From Larix sibirica (taxonomy: Eukaryota > Streptophyta > Pinopsida > Pinales > Pinaceae), in assembly GCA_004151065.3 (NCBI GenBank), contig NWUY0300032198.1, positions 22,266-35,440 of the forward strand: a stretch of 13,175 nt of DNA, written 5' to 3'. Positions 1 to 8,341 of the stretch are shown here, piece after piece. The translations under genes were made by a program, and so were the position numbers. The first letter of the stretch is position 1. Each line of letters starts with the position of its first letter. The notes under the pieces were generated by a model. It saw only the letters and a list, made by a program, of their open reading frames with translations. It made no database searches and had not been told where the DNA came from.

Positions 1-1505
1 ATTACAAAAGAAAGAGGCTGGCTTTTTATAGGCCAAAAAACCCTCTCATAATATAAAAAGGAATAAATAAAATAATGAGAAAAATGAAATCCACTTTTTT
101 CTCCACCGACATCTAAACAAACTTTGCATAACTTAAGTAAATCACCCCATGTAACCATGAAGACACCCTCTACGTAGTTTTTTGAATGCTGAAAACATGG
201 ACAAGAACTGGCCGTCTAATGAAAACTCTCGACAGCCAAAAGTAATGTGACCCTGATCAGCGTTAATTACGAACCAGTGTCATCCCTTTGATAACAGCAA
301 GACTTCAGCGAAACCACCATATGTCAACTCGATGTTGTGGCCACAGTGGTTTGATCCAGGAGACATTGCTGCAAATCGGAGCGATTGGTGATGACGGTGG
401 ACCTGATTTTTCAATTACTGTCAGTCACGGTTCACTCCACAGCAGCTAACAATGATGACTCTTCAGAAAAACGGAAGTTTTTAGGGCAGCTGTCAATCGA
501 GCTATCCACGGTGCACTCGGCTGTCAAAATATAACTGAAACTTAACTCCACGGCTCTCTCCACGCAGTGATTGCAGCAGCCTGCGATTTTCATTAATCGG
601 CCTACAACTTTCTTTTGTCAGCTCGGGCTGTGTCTTCAACAAAAAACGCTGAGGTGATTTGGTCAATTTCTTGAAACTCGACCTTGGTGTAACCCTGCAT
701 CAATCAATCTGGCTGTGACGTGACCTCCGATGCCTATCCTCCAGCGTGCTGAATAGCTCGTTGAACACCAAGCTCCATTTGTATCGAATAGTTGGCTGTC
801 AACAAATGCGTGGGATCCCCGATTACCCTGCTGATTTATCGCTGAAAATTCGAGCTCCGACTTTAGATGTAACCCGAGCATAAAGAATTTGCTACAACGT
901 AACCCCGGCTGCTTGCCAAAGAGTTTGCTGGACCTCATGAAAACGATACAAACTACGCTAATCAATCGGTCGCAGATAAAACTCAGCCTTGATATTCTGA
1001 AAAATGCGCAATTAACCAGGTGGATGGGTTAGCTCGGTGGCCATCCCCACGTCAATCTTCAACGATTCTGACTCACAGGCTGACTGTTAAAAGATTTTTG
1101 TGATTTGATCGATTCGACTGCGTCCATGCCGGTTGCCACGAACTCAGGATTCCAGATTTCAATACACTCTGCCAGTACCCTGATTCTGCCCGTGCTATAG
1201 TATTACCCATAATATGCATCACACCAGAATCTCTGCGAGTCTTTCAGAAATCAATAGTTCCAGTGTTATTTATAAATTCAACGTTAGGAGCACTAAATTC
1301 GATACGCCGACCTAAATGTTGTGGAGATCTTTCGGAAATAAATGAGCTATGGGATGATATTTCAGCGGTTGTTCCACCAGTAACGAATGCAACGATAATA
1401 TCGGTCTTGTACAGAGCCATACACTGAGATTCCTGCACTGTTATTGGATAAAAATTTACAAGAGCAGAGCACCGGGACCATGCATCCTGTGCTTGGCAGA
1501 AGTGG
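1..1505. other. Unassigned sequence downstream of the AAE13-like exon
   Basis: No gene is recognised here. Two minus-strand open frames, 663-965 and the tail of 1244-1505, carry no family motif I know. The block from about 200 to 1200 looks richer in G+C than the rest of the window. On the minus strand it ends at a TATA-like box (30-22), so it could be the U3 part of an LTR or another promoter region whose transcript would run off the left edge. That is inference. An insertion here would also explain why AAE13 homology stops at 1506. Confidence 0.35.
22..30 (-). promoter_or_regulatory. TATA-like box (minus strand)
   Basis: The minus strand reads TATAAAAAG within GGCCTATAAAAAGCCAGCC. This matches a plant TATA box, and transcription would leave the window at its left end. 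A second TATAAAAAG lies on the plus strand at 52-60. Which of them works, if either, cannot be told from sequence. Confidence 0.35.
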
Positions 1506-1669
1506 TCCACTTGTATACACAACCAATGCCGGTTTATCACCTCAGAAGTTCTAAAATCCATTGGAAGCTTTGGAACAGGAGGAATGAGACAAAAGCGTGC
1601 AGAACATTTTCTTGCAATGCCCTCCAAAAATCCTTGATACTCCTTGGTACCCATTACAAAAGAAACATC
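1506..1669 (-). pseudogene. AAE13: AAE13-like next exon, frameshifted before the P-loop
   Basis: The acceptor is TTGTACAG followed by GATGTTTC, with the AG at 1671-1670. The frame opens D-V-S-F-V-M-G-T-K-E-Y, continues through I-A-R-K-C-S-A-R-F and L-I-P-P-V, and reaches R-T-S-E at 1541. The family motif G-D-K-P-A-L-V-V-Y-T-S-G then continues in another frame (1541-1506), overlapping the first frame by one base. The simplest reading is loss of one G from a GGG run. The usual T-T-G-K-P-K-G should follow. Instead the frame reads P-L-L-P-S. A second single-base loss after GGA would give T-T-S-A-K, so decay probably continues there. The spacer between L-I-P-P-V and the P-loop is also shorter than in Arabidopsis. 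A sequencing error could explain one shift but not the loss of all downstream homology. Confidence 0.7.
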
Positions 1670-3158
1670 CTGTACAAGATTAGACCCACATTAAACTCTC
1701 TGGTTTTCTTCAGAAAATATGAGCAGTTAAAGCACTGGAAAACAATGACAGATAAACATATCAACATACAAACCCCAGGATTGATACATTTCAGACATTT
1801 CAGACAACTTCATACCCAGGTATATGGTCTCTATGATGGAATGAAATATATTCAATAGTACTGACATTTCTTATATTTATTCTTCAAACAGAGACGCCGC
1901 TATAGGGTTTTCAAATGATAGTAATCTACAGAATTATTGCTCTCTAAAATCTGGTGTAAAGTTTCTTTTGATGTGTGTGTCCATTTCTAAGTTGCATTTG
2001 TACCTTGGATGCATGAATCATGTTGACTATGATATGTTATTTTGTGTGGGTGTGAAACAAACTTAATTGACCTCCAAACAAGCTCAAATCACAAGACAAA
2101 CTGTCCCATCAGTATTCAGAAATACATCTTGTTATTCAATACATTCACGCCAAATGTTGACAGTCTTCAAGCACACTTCATCGTCAGTCAGTTCAAAAAC
2201 CAGTTCAGTAGTTGATAATCATCCTGAGTCAAGACACTCTTATAGTCAGCTATAACAGTTTGCAAACCAAGTGTTTGACGGAAGTCCATAGCCATTTGCC
2301 ACGCAGAATTGGAAAAATTTGGTGATCATTGGGTTAGAGACTTTACAGCTGGCCAAGCCCCTGTGGCTGAGGCAAGGCAGTGTCACAGACCTCAGTTGCA
2401 GAAGTGAAGTTGGGAAACCCTAGGTTCAAAGAAAAAAGCTCGGGCAGACTGTAGATCCATGAGACACACCCTATAATGTAGTTTCAATCTTACCCACACT
2501 TGAAGTTGCACCCATAGCCTCCAGAACGACCCTTTTCCCAGCACCCACACAACACCCCCCTTTTCTCTGCATCCACATCAATACATAGGCTCATACTTTT
2601 GCCTGCAATTGTACCTCCCCATTACTTGTGCGTACCAAGGTAGTACCCTTGCCTACTACCAAACCCATCCTTGAAATCATACCTATGCCAACTAGCTGTT
2701 GCAGCCATACAGTGGTCATCTTCAGCTCCTTTGCAGCCATATGCAGCCATATGGCCTCCTTGCCCTTCACAAGCCATGCCTATGCTTCCACTCATGCCCG
2801 ATCCTGACATCGAAATTATTTTTTCAATTTTATAGCTTCTATATTCAGTATTAATGATGTATAATTTCAATTTTCAGCAACTGATATATGTATACAAAAT
2901 AATGGCATAAATATTAGTTAACTACCAAATGTGTGTTTTTTGGTTGAGCAATATGAAAAGAGATCATAACAGGACATCAAATTTCACTAAATTGCCTTCT
3001 GTTCCCATTAAGAAAACCTCCTTCTCCCTACAATTCTAGGCATATTCATGCAGTAAGACAGCATTGCAGAATCCCCCTTTGTTTCAGAGGTTGTTTTCGA
3101 TATTTATTTGCTATTTCTTGGCTATGTAAACAGAAGGAAATGAGAGACAGATACAAAC
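1670..3158 (-). other. Intron of the AAE13-like gene
   Basis: This is a 1489-bp phase-0 GT-AG intron between the two AAE13-like exons on the minus strand. It is AT-rich without long coding potential. Small open frames inside it (for example minus 2622-2870, low complexity with G, M, A and S) have no recognisable motif. It contains a weak SINE-like segment near 2351-2470 and short direct copies of GCAGCCATAT at 2733-2752. I see no other structure. Confidence 0.7.
2351..2470 (+). repeat. Possible tRNA-derived SINE-like segment
   Basis: A sequence like a polymerase III A box, TGGCTGAGGCAAGG (2364-2377), is followed after about 45 nt by a B-box-like GGTTCAAA (2423-2430). That spacing fits tRNA-derived SINEs. 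The boxes match consensus only partly. No poly(A) or T-rich tail and no target duplication were found. It lies inside the AAE13-like intron. It could be chance. Confidence 0.25.
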
Positions 3159-3371
3159 CGCATCATTCATCACGTAAAGAATCTCTGTTTCTGGGTGACT
3201 AAGAGCCAGGGGAACTGCAACAGCACCACTAATCCATGTTGCCCAAATCCCAACCACAAACTCTGCTGAGGGACTTGACATAATCCCTATCCGAGCCCCA
3301 TTAAGACTGGTAATATCATTCATTTTTCTCCCCAGCTGAGATATGGCTCCATTTGCACTCTGTTTAGAACC
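3159..3371 (-). CDS. AAE13: AAE13-like internal exon (N-terminal part of AMP-binding domain)
   Basis: This 213-nt exon encodes 71 residues with no stop. The acceptor on the minus strand is TTTTTACTGCAG followed by GGT, so the AG is at 3373-3372. The donor is GCG|GTTTGT, with the GT at 3158-3157. Both ends are phase 0. Key residues are G-A-R-I-G-I, S-P-S-A-E-F-V-V-G, T-W-I-S-G-A-V-A-V-P-L-A-L, and S-H-P-E-T-E-I-L-Y-V-M-N-D. These match the plant malonyl-CoA synthetase block that packs before the ATP-binding loop, where other plants have very similar S-G-G-V-A-V-P-L-A-L and Y-P-E-A-E-L-L-H-V-M-N-D. The open frame continues upstream to 3470, but that part (rich in I, Y and L, no homology) is intron sequence. 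The exon itself shows no damage. Confidence 0.82.
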
Positions 3372-4176
3372 CTGCAGTAAAAATAAACATTCATTTGGAT
3401 CCTGGTTCTCAATAATATCCATTATGAAATATAAGTAAAGACTGTCTATTCCATTTAGATGAAATTTCAAATCAAAAAAATTTACAACTTATGATTTGTA
3501 TCCCACAATCTCCTAGTATTCCTTCTAATGCCTTAACTGTTTCACAACCTTCTTTTAAACTCTAATCCCTTCAGCAGATCTACATGTGATGAGATTTATC
3601 GAAGATGTAATAGTAGCCACATAACTTGAGGGTGATGCTATAAAAATTTTGATCAAACTACATAAACTGCCACAAGTTCAAAAATAATAGCCATTGTTGT
3701 GATAGACAAAACAATAAACAAATGTGTGAGAAAGCTACTAGTTAGTTTGCTACCAAGAGACTACATCCAATATGTTAAAGCTGCACCATTTAACAAAAAG
3801 ATTGGTTTGGGGCAGCCAAGGACTCTTCAAAGTGTCATCAACAACTTGTGTGTGTGCATACACATGAGAGTAACACATAACTAAGGATTATTTGTAAGGG
3901 ATAAACTCCTACATAGTTTTTGAAGCTTAATGCGCAAAAAAGACTAAGCTCACATTGTGATGTACCTTAGAGCAGTCACGGGATGCCATAAGCACTCATA
4001 AGAAAAGGGGCAAACCCATATTGTCCAGAAGAACAGAAATAATAATTAATACATATAAATGATGCAATGAATTATTATTATGCAACCAATAAAATTGGCG
4101 TTATAGTATCTACTAGACACAACTATGCTAAAGGATACATTCCATAATAATTATTAATATAATTCAGGTACATTAC
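3372..4176 (-). repeat. LTR-like body (minus strand), AT-rich, in the upstream AAE13 intron
   Basis: No gene is seen here. Read on the minus strand from 4177, this looks like the body of a retrotransposon LTR that starts TGTAATGTACC beside a polypurine tract. It has AT-rich stretches at 4035-4160. The LTR's far end was not located, so the right-hand limit (4177) is firm and the left-hand limit is not. If the AAE13-like gene once had an upstream exon, this is the beginning of the intron before exon 3159-3371. Confidence 0.4.
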
Positions 4177-4260
4177 ATGCCCTCCCATCTAGGAAGGCTT
4201 CATCCTCGAAGAACATGAGGAAACAAGACAAAAAGATTGTCAAAGCTCCCAGGTCAATCC
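4177..4260 (-). mobile_element. 3' internal end and polypurine tract of a minus-strand gypsy element
   Basis: On the minus strand the order is: TTCGAGGATGAAGCCTTCC, then the purine-rich tract GATGGGAGGGCA (4189-4178), then TGTAATGTACC (from 4177), a typical LTR start. An acidic segment followed by a short purine tract and a TGTAATG start is the usual 3' end of chromovirus-type Ty3/gypsy elements. The pol gene expected upstream (4260-4750) is not recognisable, so this is a decayed or truncated copy. The family call is by pattern recognition only. Confidence 0.5.
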
Positions 4261-4345
4261 ATCCTAGGATGACTCTAATCGGAATTGTCTGTCAATAAGA
4301 TTTTTGAATCGAACTTTTCTAATTATAACTCCAAGTATGTCAATG

Positions 4346-4527
4346 AGAAGAAGTTGTATTGGAATTACTAATTCTTTGGAATGTAAACAGAATACCATCC
4401 TTGTTCAAAGTAATGTCGATGTTAGTAAGTTGATTGAAAAGAAGTCGTATTAGAATTACTAATTCTTTGGAATGTAAACAGAGTTCCGGCCTTGTTGAAA
4501 GTAATGTTGATGTTAGTAAGTTGATTG
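4346..4527. repeat. 91-bp tandem duplication (two copies)
   Basis: Copy one spans 4346-4436 and copy two 4437-4527, head to tail with a 91-bp period and about 90% identity by eye. The middle part AATTACTAATTCTTTGGAAT and the end TTAGTAAGTTGATTGA are identical in both. The mismatches cluster near AATACCATCC / AGTTCCGGCC. The period is not a multiple of three, so a coding repeat is unlikely. Confidence 0.9.
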
Positions 4528-5559
4528 ATCAATGAGATGCTTTTGCAATTGGTATGATGGTAAGGTTGCTTTCTAAATTGTTTTTTCTTGATCTCGACTT
4601 GAGGATACTCTTGATTAACATTAAGTTGTAAATTAAAATCTCCATTAGATACTTCAGTTGATTTGTCTATTGATAAGAATTTGTCAATAGCTACAATTTG
4701 ATTTTTAAAATCAATCAGGTCTGAATGTTTCCTTGCCAACAAATTGTTTTTTAATAAAATGCTTCATAATTATATTAATATACAAAATGAGAGTACATGC
4801 ATTTTATCCAAAAAAAGGGTCATCAGAACAGCCACCACGAGTTAAGACCACAAAGCAAAAAAAAAAAACTAGCCTACCAAAACATGCCTTGCAGGGCATC
4901 AAAAATTAAAGAGCCATAACAAGCCATAGTGCCCAAGGAAGATAGCAGTAAACATCAGTAAAACAAGCCACCTGACTAAAGCAAACGATCAAATCAAGAA
5001 GTTGCTAGTACAAAAGCCACTATGGGACAGGAGTGTTTGTCTTCAGAAGGAGATCCCTATCCTCCAACTACAAGCTCAGGATTGGCCACAATGAACCCCA
5101 TCAGTTATTGCCCTACATAGTTTCTTCGGAAAAATATGGTTTAGAGATGGGAAGAGAAGTAGTCATAAACTTGTCAAAATGGGGGAGCTCTAGGGCCCTG
5201 CCAGGGGGCGAACTCCTTCCCATTCCCAACACTCTTATAGCTCATCCTGCCTTGTGTTGAGGCCAACAACCATCTGAATCTCTAGCATGTGTAGAGTGGG
5301 CAAGTAAGTGCCCTTCAGGAGGCACTCTGCTCATGGTAGAGGGCGCACTAGTCTAGTAATCCATCATCTAGCGCAAGTGCACCACTTCCATCTCCACCTG
5401 CTGCATCTGCACTTGAATCTGTAGATACAAATGGGCACAGACTAGGGAGTTTTACATCATATTTATCACATGATCATCCAACTGTCATTCTAGTTGATGA
5501 TATGATCCAGAGATATGTTCTACATTGATTATACTCATGGACAATCTAAGAATGCGTGC
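4528..5559. other. No recognisable gene
   Basis: A minus-strand open frame of about 106 codons (4742-4422, partly overlapping the 91-bp duplication) is rich in K, N, S and Q and has no motif I recognise. A plus-strand frame at 5033-5260 is also unassigned. Around 5370-5420 the plus strand can be read as a proline- and alanine-rich stretch, a composition seen in spacer regions behind gypsy pol genes, but that is weak. An A-run lies at 4858-4868. Confidence 0.5.
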
Positions 5560-6122
5560 ATTTTCCCTGGCATGGCCCTTATGGTATGCTCACTAGTCAC
5601 ATTGATGGCTAGGTAGCTACTGACTATATTCGTCTCTGGCGAGCGGGTCATTGAGGAAAATGGATAGTGCAAAGGTATTGGTATTGGTCCATTTGAGTTT
5701 GCAGCATGACAGTCTTGGATTGGTATAGCACTTCCAGAGTTTCCAAAGTTTACACAACCATAGGTCTCTATGGGTGAAGGTGTCTTTGCTACACCTTGAT
5801 GATGTATAGGTGACAAAGAATATTATTCCATGGATTTATTGATGCATTGGTTGTGATTGGATATACATGTGTGGTCATATGTTCTTTTTATGATTCTTCA
5901 TCATGGATTTCCTAGATCATATCATGGATTTGGCTGTGTGAATGTTGGAGACCCTTGAGCTAGAGTATTTATTGATTGGAGGCATCTTTCATGATTATTC
6001 CATGTCCCAGTATGATGTGTCACATTATTGATGGTAGTGCCCTATGGTTTTGTCTACTATTATGGATTATGGTGACTAACCTATGCTATGATAACCATTT
6101 GGCATATTGAACAAGTTATATT
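5560..6122 (+). mobile_element. Gypsy 3' noncoding end, copy A
   Basis: This block is related to 10145-10740, about 4.6 kb downstream in the same direction. TATGCTCACTAGTCACA is identical at 5585-5601 and 10165-10181. The flanks continue at lower identity (GCGTGCA, CTATGTCG-like, CTCTGG, GCGGGT, TGAGGA). A second weaker match lies at about 6015-6050 against 10305-10345. Both copies run into the identical TCTAGCACCCT, after 538 and 575 bp. Since copy B follows a pol gene, copy A is inferred to be the end of another element of the same family. No pol was found upstream of it. Confidence 0.55.
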
Positions 6123-6438
6123 TCTAGCACCCTAGGACAGGGGTGCCTTTTCCCCCTTTGGATGTTTTCATGAGGGTTATACATGCTTGATGGTGTAAAG
6201 CACATAGCTTATTGGCACTTTATTATCCATTACTCACCTCTTCGTCATGCTATAGGAGGGTGCACTAGGGTTTCATGAAGAAAACCGATGCTTGGCACAC
6301 ACTTTCATGCAAAAGTTCACCCTTTGACCCCTCATTTCAAGAAATATAGTTGTTGGAGCATCACTCGTCAACTTACATACATTGGAAGACTCCCCATGAA
6401 GAGAACATTGGAAAAGATGGTTAAAATAACTTTTGTCC

Positions 6439-6625
6439 CACTTTCTTGGAGGGCACTCTTGTCTAAAAGGAATAGCAATGCCTTATCATCACTTTGATAC
6501 AAATCTCATGGTCAAATCAATGAGGGCATTAGACCTTGGCCCCATTCTCTATTGCTTCTAGGAGGGTGTACCATGAGAAAAATGCAAAAGACCATACTTT
6601 TTTATCACTTTCTTGGTGGGTGCTC
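6439..6625 (+). repeat. Degenerate repeated word in U3
   Basis: CACTTTCTTGGAGGGCACTC (6439-6458) recurs as CACTTTCTTGGTGGGTGCTC (6606-6625). Related forms are CTTCTAGGAGGGTGTACC near 6556 and GCTATAGGAGGGTGCACT near 6250. The spacing is irregular. This fits old internal duplication in the LTR promoter region. No factor binding is claimed. Confidence 0.5.
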
Positions 6626-6889
6626 AAGGTAGTTAGTGTTGATGTTTGTAGATTGGACAGGTATTTCCATGAGTTCGTGTCTTACTTATGCAAATCCTCA
6701 CTAATACTTCTCAGGAACTTTGAAGATTCACTTTATTAAAGTGATTAATTAAAGTGAATGCCTTTTTATAATTAATTGGGGTTAATTTGGAGAAATGCCT
6801 AAGTTTGGGGCATTANCACAACCATTGATCTCAAGTGAGTGAGATCTAATCTCAACAATCGAAGTTAGGGTTTTGGTTCATCCCAATAG

Positions 6890-6898
6890 TATAAAAAG
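6890..6898 (+). promoter_or_regulatory. TATA box of the plus-strand LTR
   Basis: TATAAAAAG in the context CAATAGTATAAAAAGGAAGCC is a strong plant TATA box. A start site would be expected about 30 nt downstream, near 6925. It lies in the middle of the LTR-like block, as expected for the U3/R boundary, and the 42-bp repeats come after it. Confidence 0.6.
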
Positions 6899-7115
6899 GA
6901 AGCCAGGGGGAGAGGAGAAGACACAACACCATCATGAGAGAAACTCAAGCACTGTGTTGTGAAGAAGAGGACTTTTTACTTCTAGATTTGACGAGGACAG
7001 AAGTGTAGCAGTAGTTAGCTATCTTCCAGGGGAACCGTACCAGTCAGGTGGAGGTCCACGAACAAAAGTTGCCTGTACAGATAGTATAAAAGTTGTACGA
7101 AGAAGCCATATGAAT

Positions 7116-7298
7116 AGAGACATGGGCTACAGTTTTGCAGAGCGTGTCTATGGAGGTAGAGCCACGGGCTATTAGTTCATAGGACGTTTCTTTGCAAAGC
7201 AAGCTTGCACAGGCAGAGACACAAGCTACAGTTTTGCGGAGCGTGGCTAAGCAAACAGAGACACGAGCTGACAATTTGTAGAGCACGTCTCTATGGAC
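7116..7298 (+). repeat. 42-bp imperfect tandem repeat, four units
   Basis: The units start at 7116, 7158, 7215 and 7257, each with AGAGACA or AGAGCCA. Three are 42 bp and the second is 57 bp, with a 15-bp expansion near its end. The shared core is AGAGACACRRGCTACAGTTTTGCRGAGCGTG. Units one and three are closest. A broken fifth start follows at 7299, and weaker similarity precedes 7116. A minus-strand open frame across it (7286-7044) is kept open because 42 is a multiple of three. It shows repeated C/V/S-rich words and is probably not a gene. The array lies about 220 bp past the LTR TATA box, in the transcribed leader. Confidence 0.85.
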
Positions 7299-7561
7299 AG
7301 ATCCGTAGGTAAGGATCGATCGTACGGCACAGTTTGCTGGCCAGTTTTGCAGTCAAAAGAAGGGCATTTTCATTTTTGCCAGGTTTGATTGTTGAAATTT
7401 CTCGGGCCATTTTCCTAGTAAGGGAGCCCTTGTAAGCTTGGAAAATATTGAATGAAAAATTGATTTGAAGGGCGGAAAATTCTGTGTTATTTTCTTGTGT
7501 AGATATGTTTCCATTGATTATTTCTGTTAATAGATTCCAGCAAGTATAAAATAATCAGTGA

Positions 7562-7582
7562 GCTAAAATTAATTATTTTAGC
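7562..7582. repeat. Perfect inverted repeat GCTAAAAT / ATTTTAGC
   Basis: Eight-base arms flank a five-base TAATT centre. It is AT-rich and lies late in the LTR-like block. It could form a small hairpin, but nothing else suggests a function. Confidence 0.6.
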
Positions 7583-7821
7583 AAGGAAGATCGCTAGGAA
7601 TTGTTTTATCTAATGCTAGGGGTTAGAAAAATTAACAATTAGATTGTCGACCACATTTGGCATGGTCTCCACTAGAAGGTAAGGAGGGCGTTGGATCCTC
7701 AAGGTTCTTTGTCCAGTTAGAAGGGGGGCACATGGCAGGAATTGACGGAGCATTCTACATGTTGAATGAACACTTGCTATTTTATTCAGTGTTTAGAAAG
7801 TCTACTTAGGAGGTTACGAGG

Positions 7822-7880
7822 ATAATAATATTTTATGCATTCCTAGAATAGATCTAGGATTTTAAACAAGATATTATTAT
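7822..7880. repeat. Imperfect inverted repeat, arms about 25 nt
   Basis: The left arm ATAATAATATTTTATGCATTCCTAG faces CTAGG...AAGATATTATTAT, around a seven-base AATAGAT centre. The inner CCTAG/CTAGG and the outer ATAATAATAT/ATATTATTAT pair exactly, and the middle is mismatched. This could be a hairpin or the remains of a small inverted-repeat element. Confidence 0.55.
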
Positions 7881-8105
7881 TTTATTAATGGAGGTTTTCA
7901 GCCTAGAACTCTACTTAAGCAAGGATCCTCCATTGTAATGGTTGCTGATGCTGTGAGAAACAGAAAATCTAGATTACATTGACGCTATTGAATAGTATTA
8001 TTGGAGCAATCTACTTATGGATCTTGGTGCTTGAATTACTTTGGATCATTGCATTGTGGAAGATCAATTCATTGGAGGATCAATCTAAACTGGTAAATCT
8101 ATTCT

Positions 8106-8154
8106 ATGTTGAAATTATTGAGTAATAAATTAATTTTATTCTTGCTTTCAACAT
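8106..8154. repeat. Nine-base inverted repeat ATGTTGAAA / TTTCAACAT
   Basis: Perfect nine-base arms are separated by a 31-base AT-rich loop. It lies just before the pol remnant. Significance is unknown. Confidence 0.5.
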
Positions 8155-8341
8155 CATAATCCAAAAAGGCATTTACTTTCTAGCTTTTATTTGTAAAGAA
8201 GAAAATTGGAATTATATGTCATCTTGATCTATCCATTTAGATTGATCTATGTGTAGGAAATGATAAACTACACTACTTGTTGCATCCTATATTAATTTCA
8301 ACGAAAGGAATTGGTTGTTTAATCATACAAGGTTGAAGTTA

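Larger units (their letters stand above)
1506..3371 (-). pseudogene. AAE13: AAE13-like malonyl-CoA synthetase gene fragment (two exons)
   Basis: This minus-strand locus resembles plant acyl-activating enzyme 13, an AMP-forming ligase that makes malonyl-CoA from malonate, ATP and CoA in the cytosol and mitochondria. Exon 3159-3371 and exon 1669-1506 join across a GT-AG intron exactly in frame, giving the family junction V-M-N-D-A / D-V-S-F-V-M. The reading runs to the start of the AMP-binding loop (Y-T-S-G). A one-base frameshift at about 1541 and loss of homology after 1506 argue for a pseudogene. The N-terminal exon, normally about 45-60 residues covering the D-R-x-A-I region, was not found between 3372 and 13175. 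The C-terminal two thirds (adenylation core and lid domain) is absent below 1506. The family call is from recognised motifs only. A real gene with an assembly error is a less likely alternative. Confidence 0.75.
6123..7652 (+). mobile_element. Putative gypsy LTR (plus orientation), about 1.5 kb
   Basis: The block follows the copy A 3' end. It begins near TCTAGCACCCT (6123-6133), the same 11-mer that follows the copy B 3' end at 10740-10750. It contains a TATA box (6890-6898) and, downstream, a 42-bp tandem repeat and U5-like sequence (TATTGAATGAAAAATTG, then TTCTGTGTTATTTTCTTGTG at about 7448-7498). It seems to end at GACCACA (7646-7652), just before a TGGCATGGTCTCC stretch that could be a primer-binding site. 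U3 also carries degenerate copies of a CTTTCTTGG-AGGG-C word. Both edges are estimates. A single undetermined base (N) lies at 6816. Confidence 0.45.
7653..8341 (+). other. Truncated internal region between LTR and pol remnant
   Basis: No coding region is recognised. It begins with TTTGGCATGGTCTCCACTAG, which sits where a primer-binding site would be, but I cannot match it to a known tRNA. It holds two inverted repeats (7822-7880 and 8106-8154) and two GGATCCTC words (7692-7699 and 7921-7928). The gag, protease and reverse transcriptase genes expected here (usually 3-4 kb) are missing, so the element has a large internal deletion. One frame is open from 8267 into the pol remnant. Confidence 0.4.

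Noticed and set aside
1244-1505. Minus-strand frame continuing from the AAE13-like exon, with a T-G-G-T-T-A-E word resembling a P-loop or pyruvate-kinase motif
   Set aside because: The true P-loop start (Y-T-S-G) lies earlier in another frame, and the neighbouring residues do not fit either family. Probably chance.
1493-1858. Plus-strand open frame of 121 codons
   Set aside because: It is antisense to the AAE13-like exon and its splice acceptor. It has no recognisable motif, while the minus strand has clear homology.
4422-4742. Minus-strand 106-codon K/N/S-rich frame as a gag or transposase gene
   Set aside because: There is no zinc knuckle, catalytic motif or other recognisable domain, and part of it lies in the 91-bp duplication.
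7044-7286. Minus-strand 80-codon cysteine-rich frame
   Set aside because: It is explained by the 42-bp tandem repeat, whose length keeps any frame open. No signal peptide or known fold is visible.
7116-7298. CRISPR array
   Set aside because: Units are contiguous and degenerate with no unique spacers, and the genome is eukaryotic.
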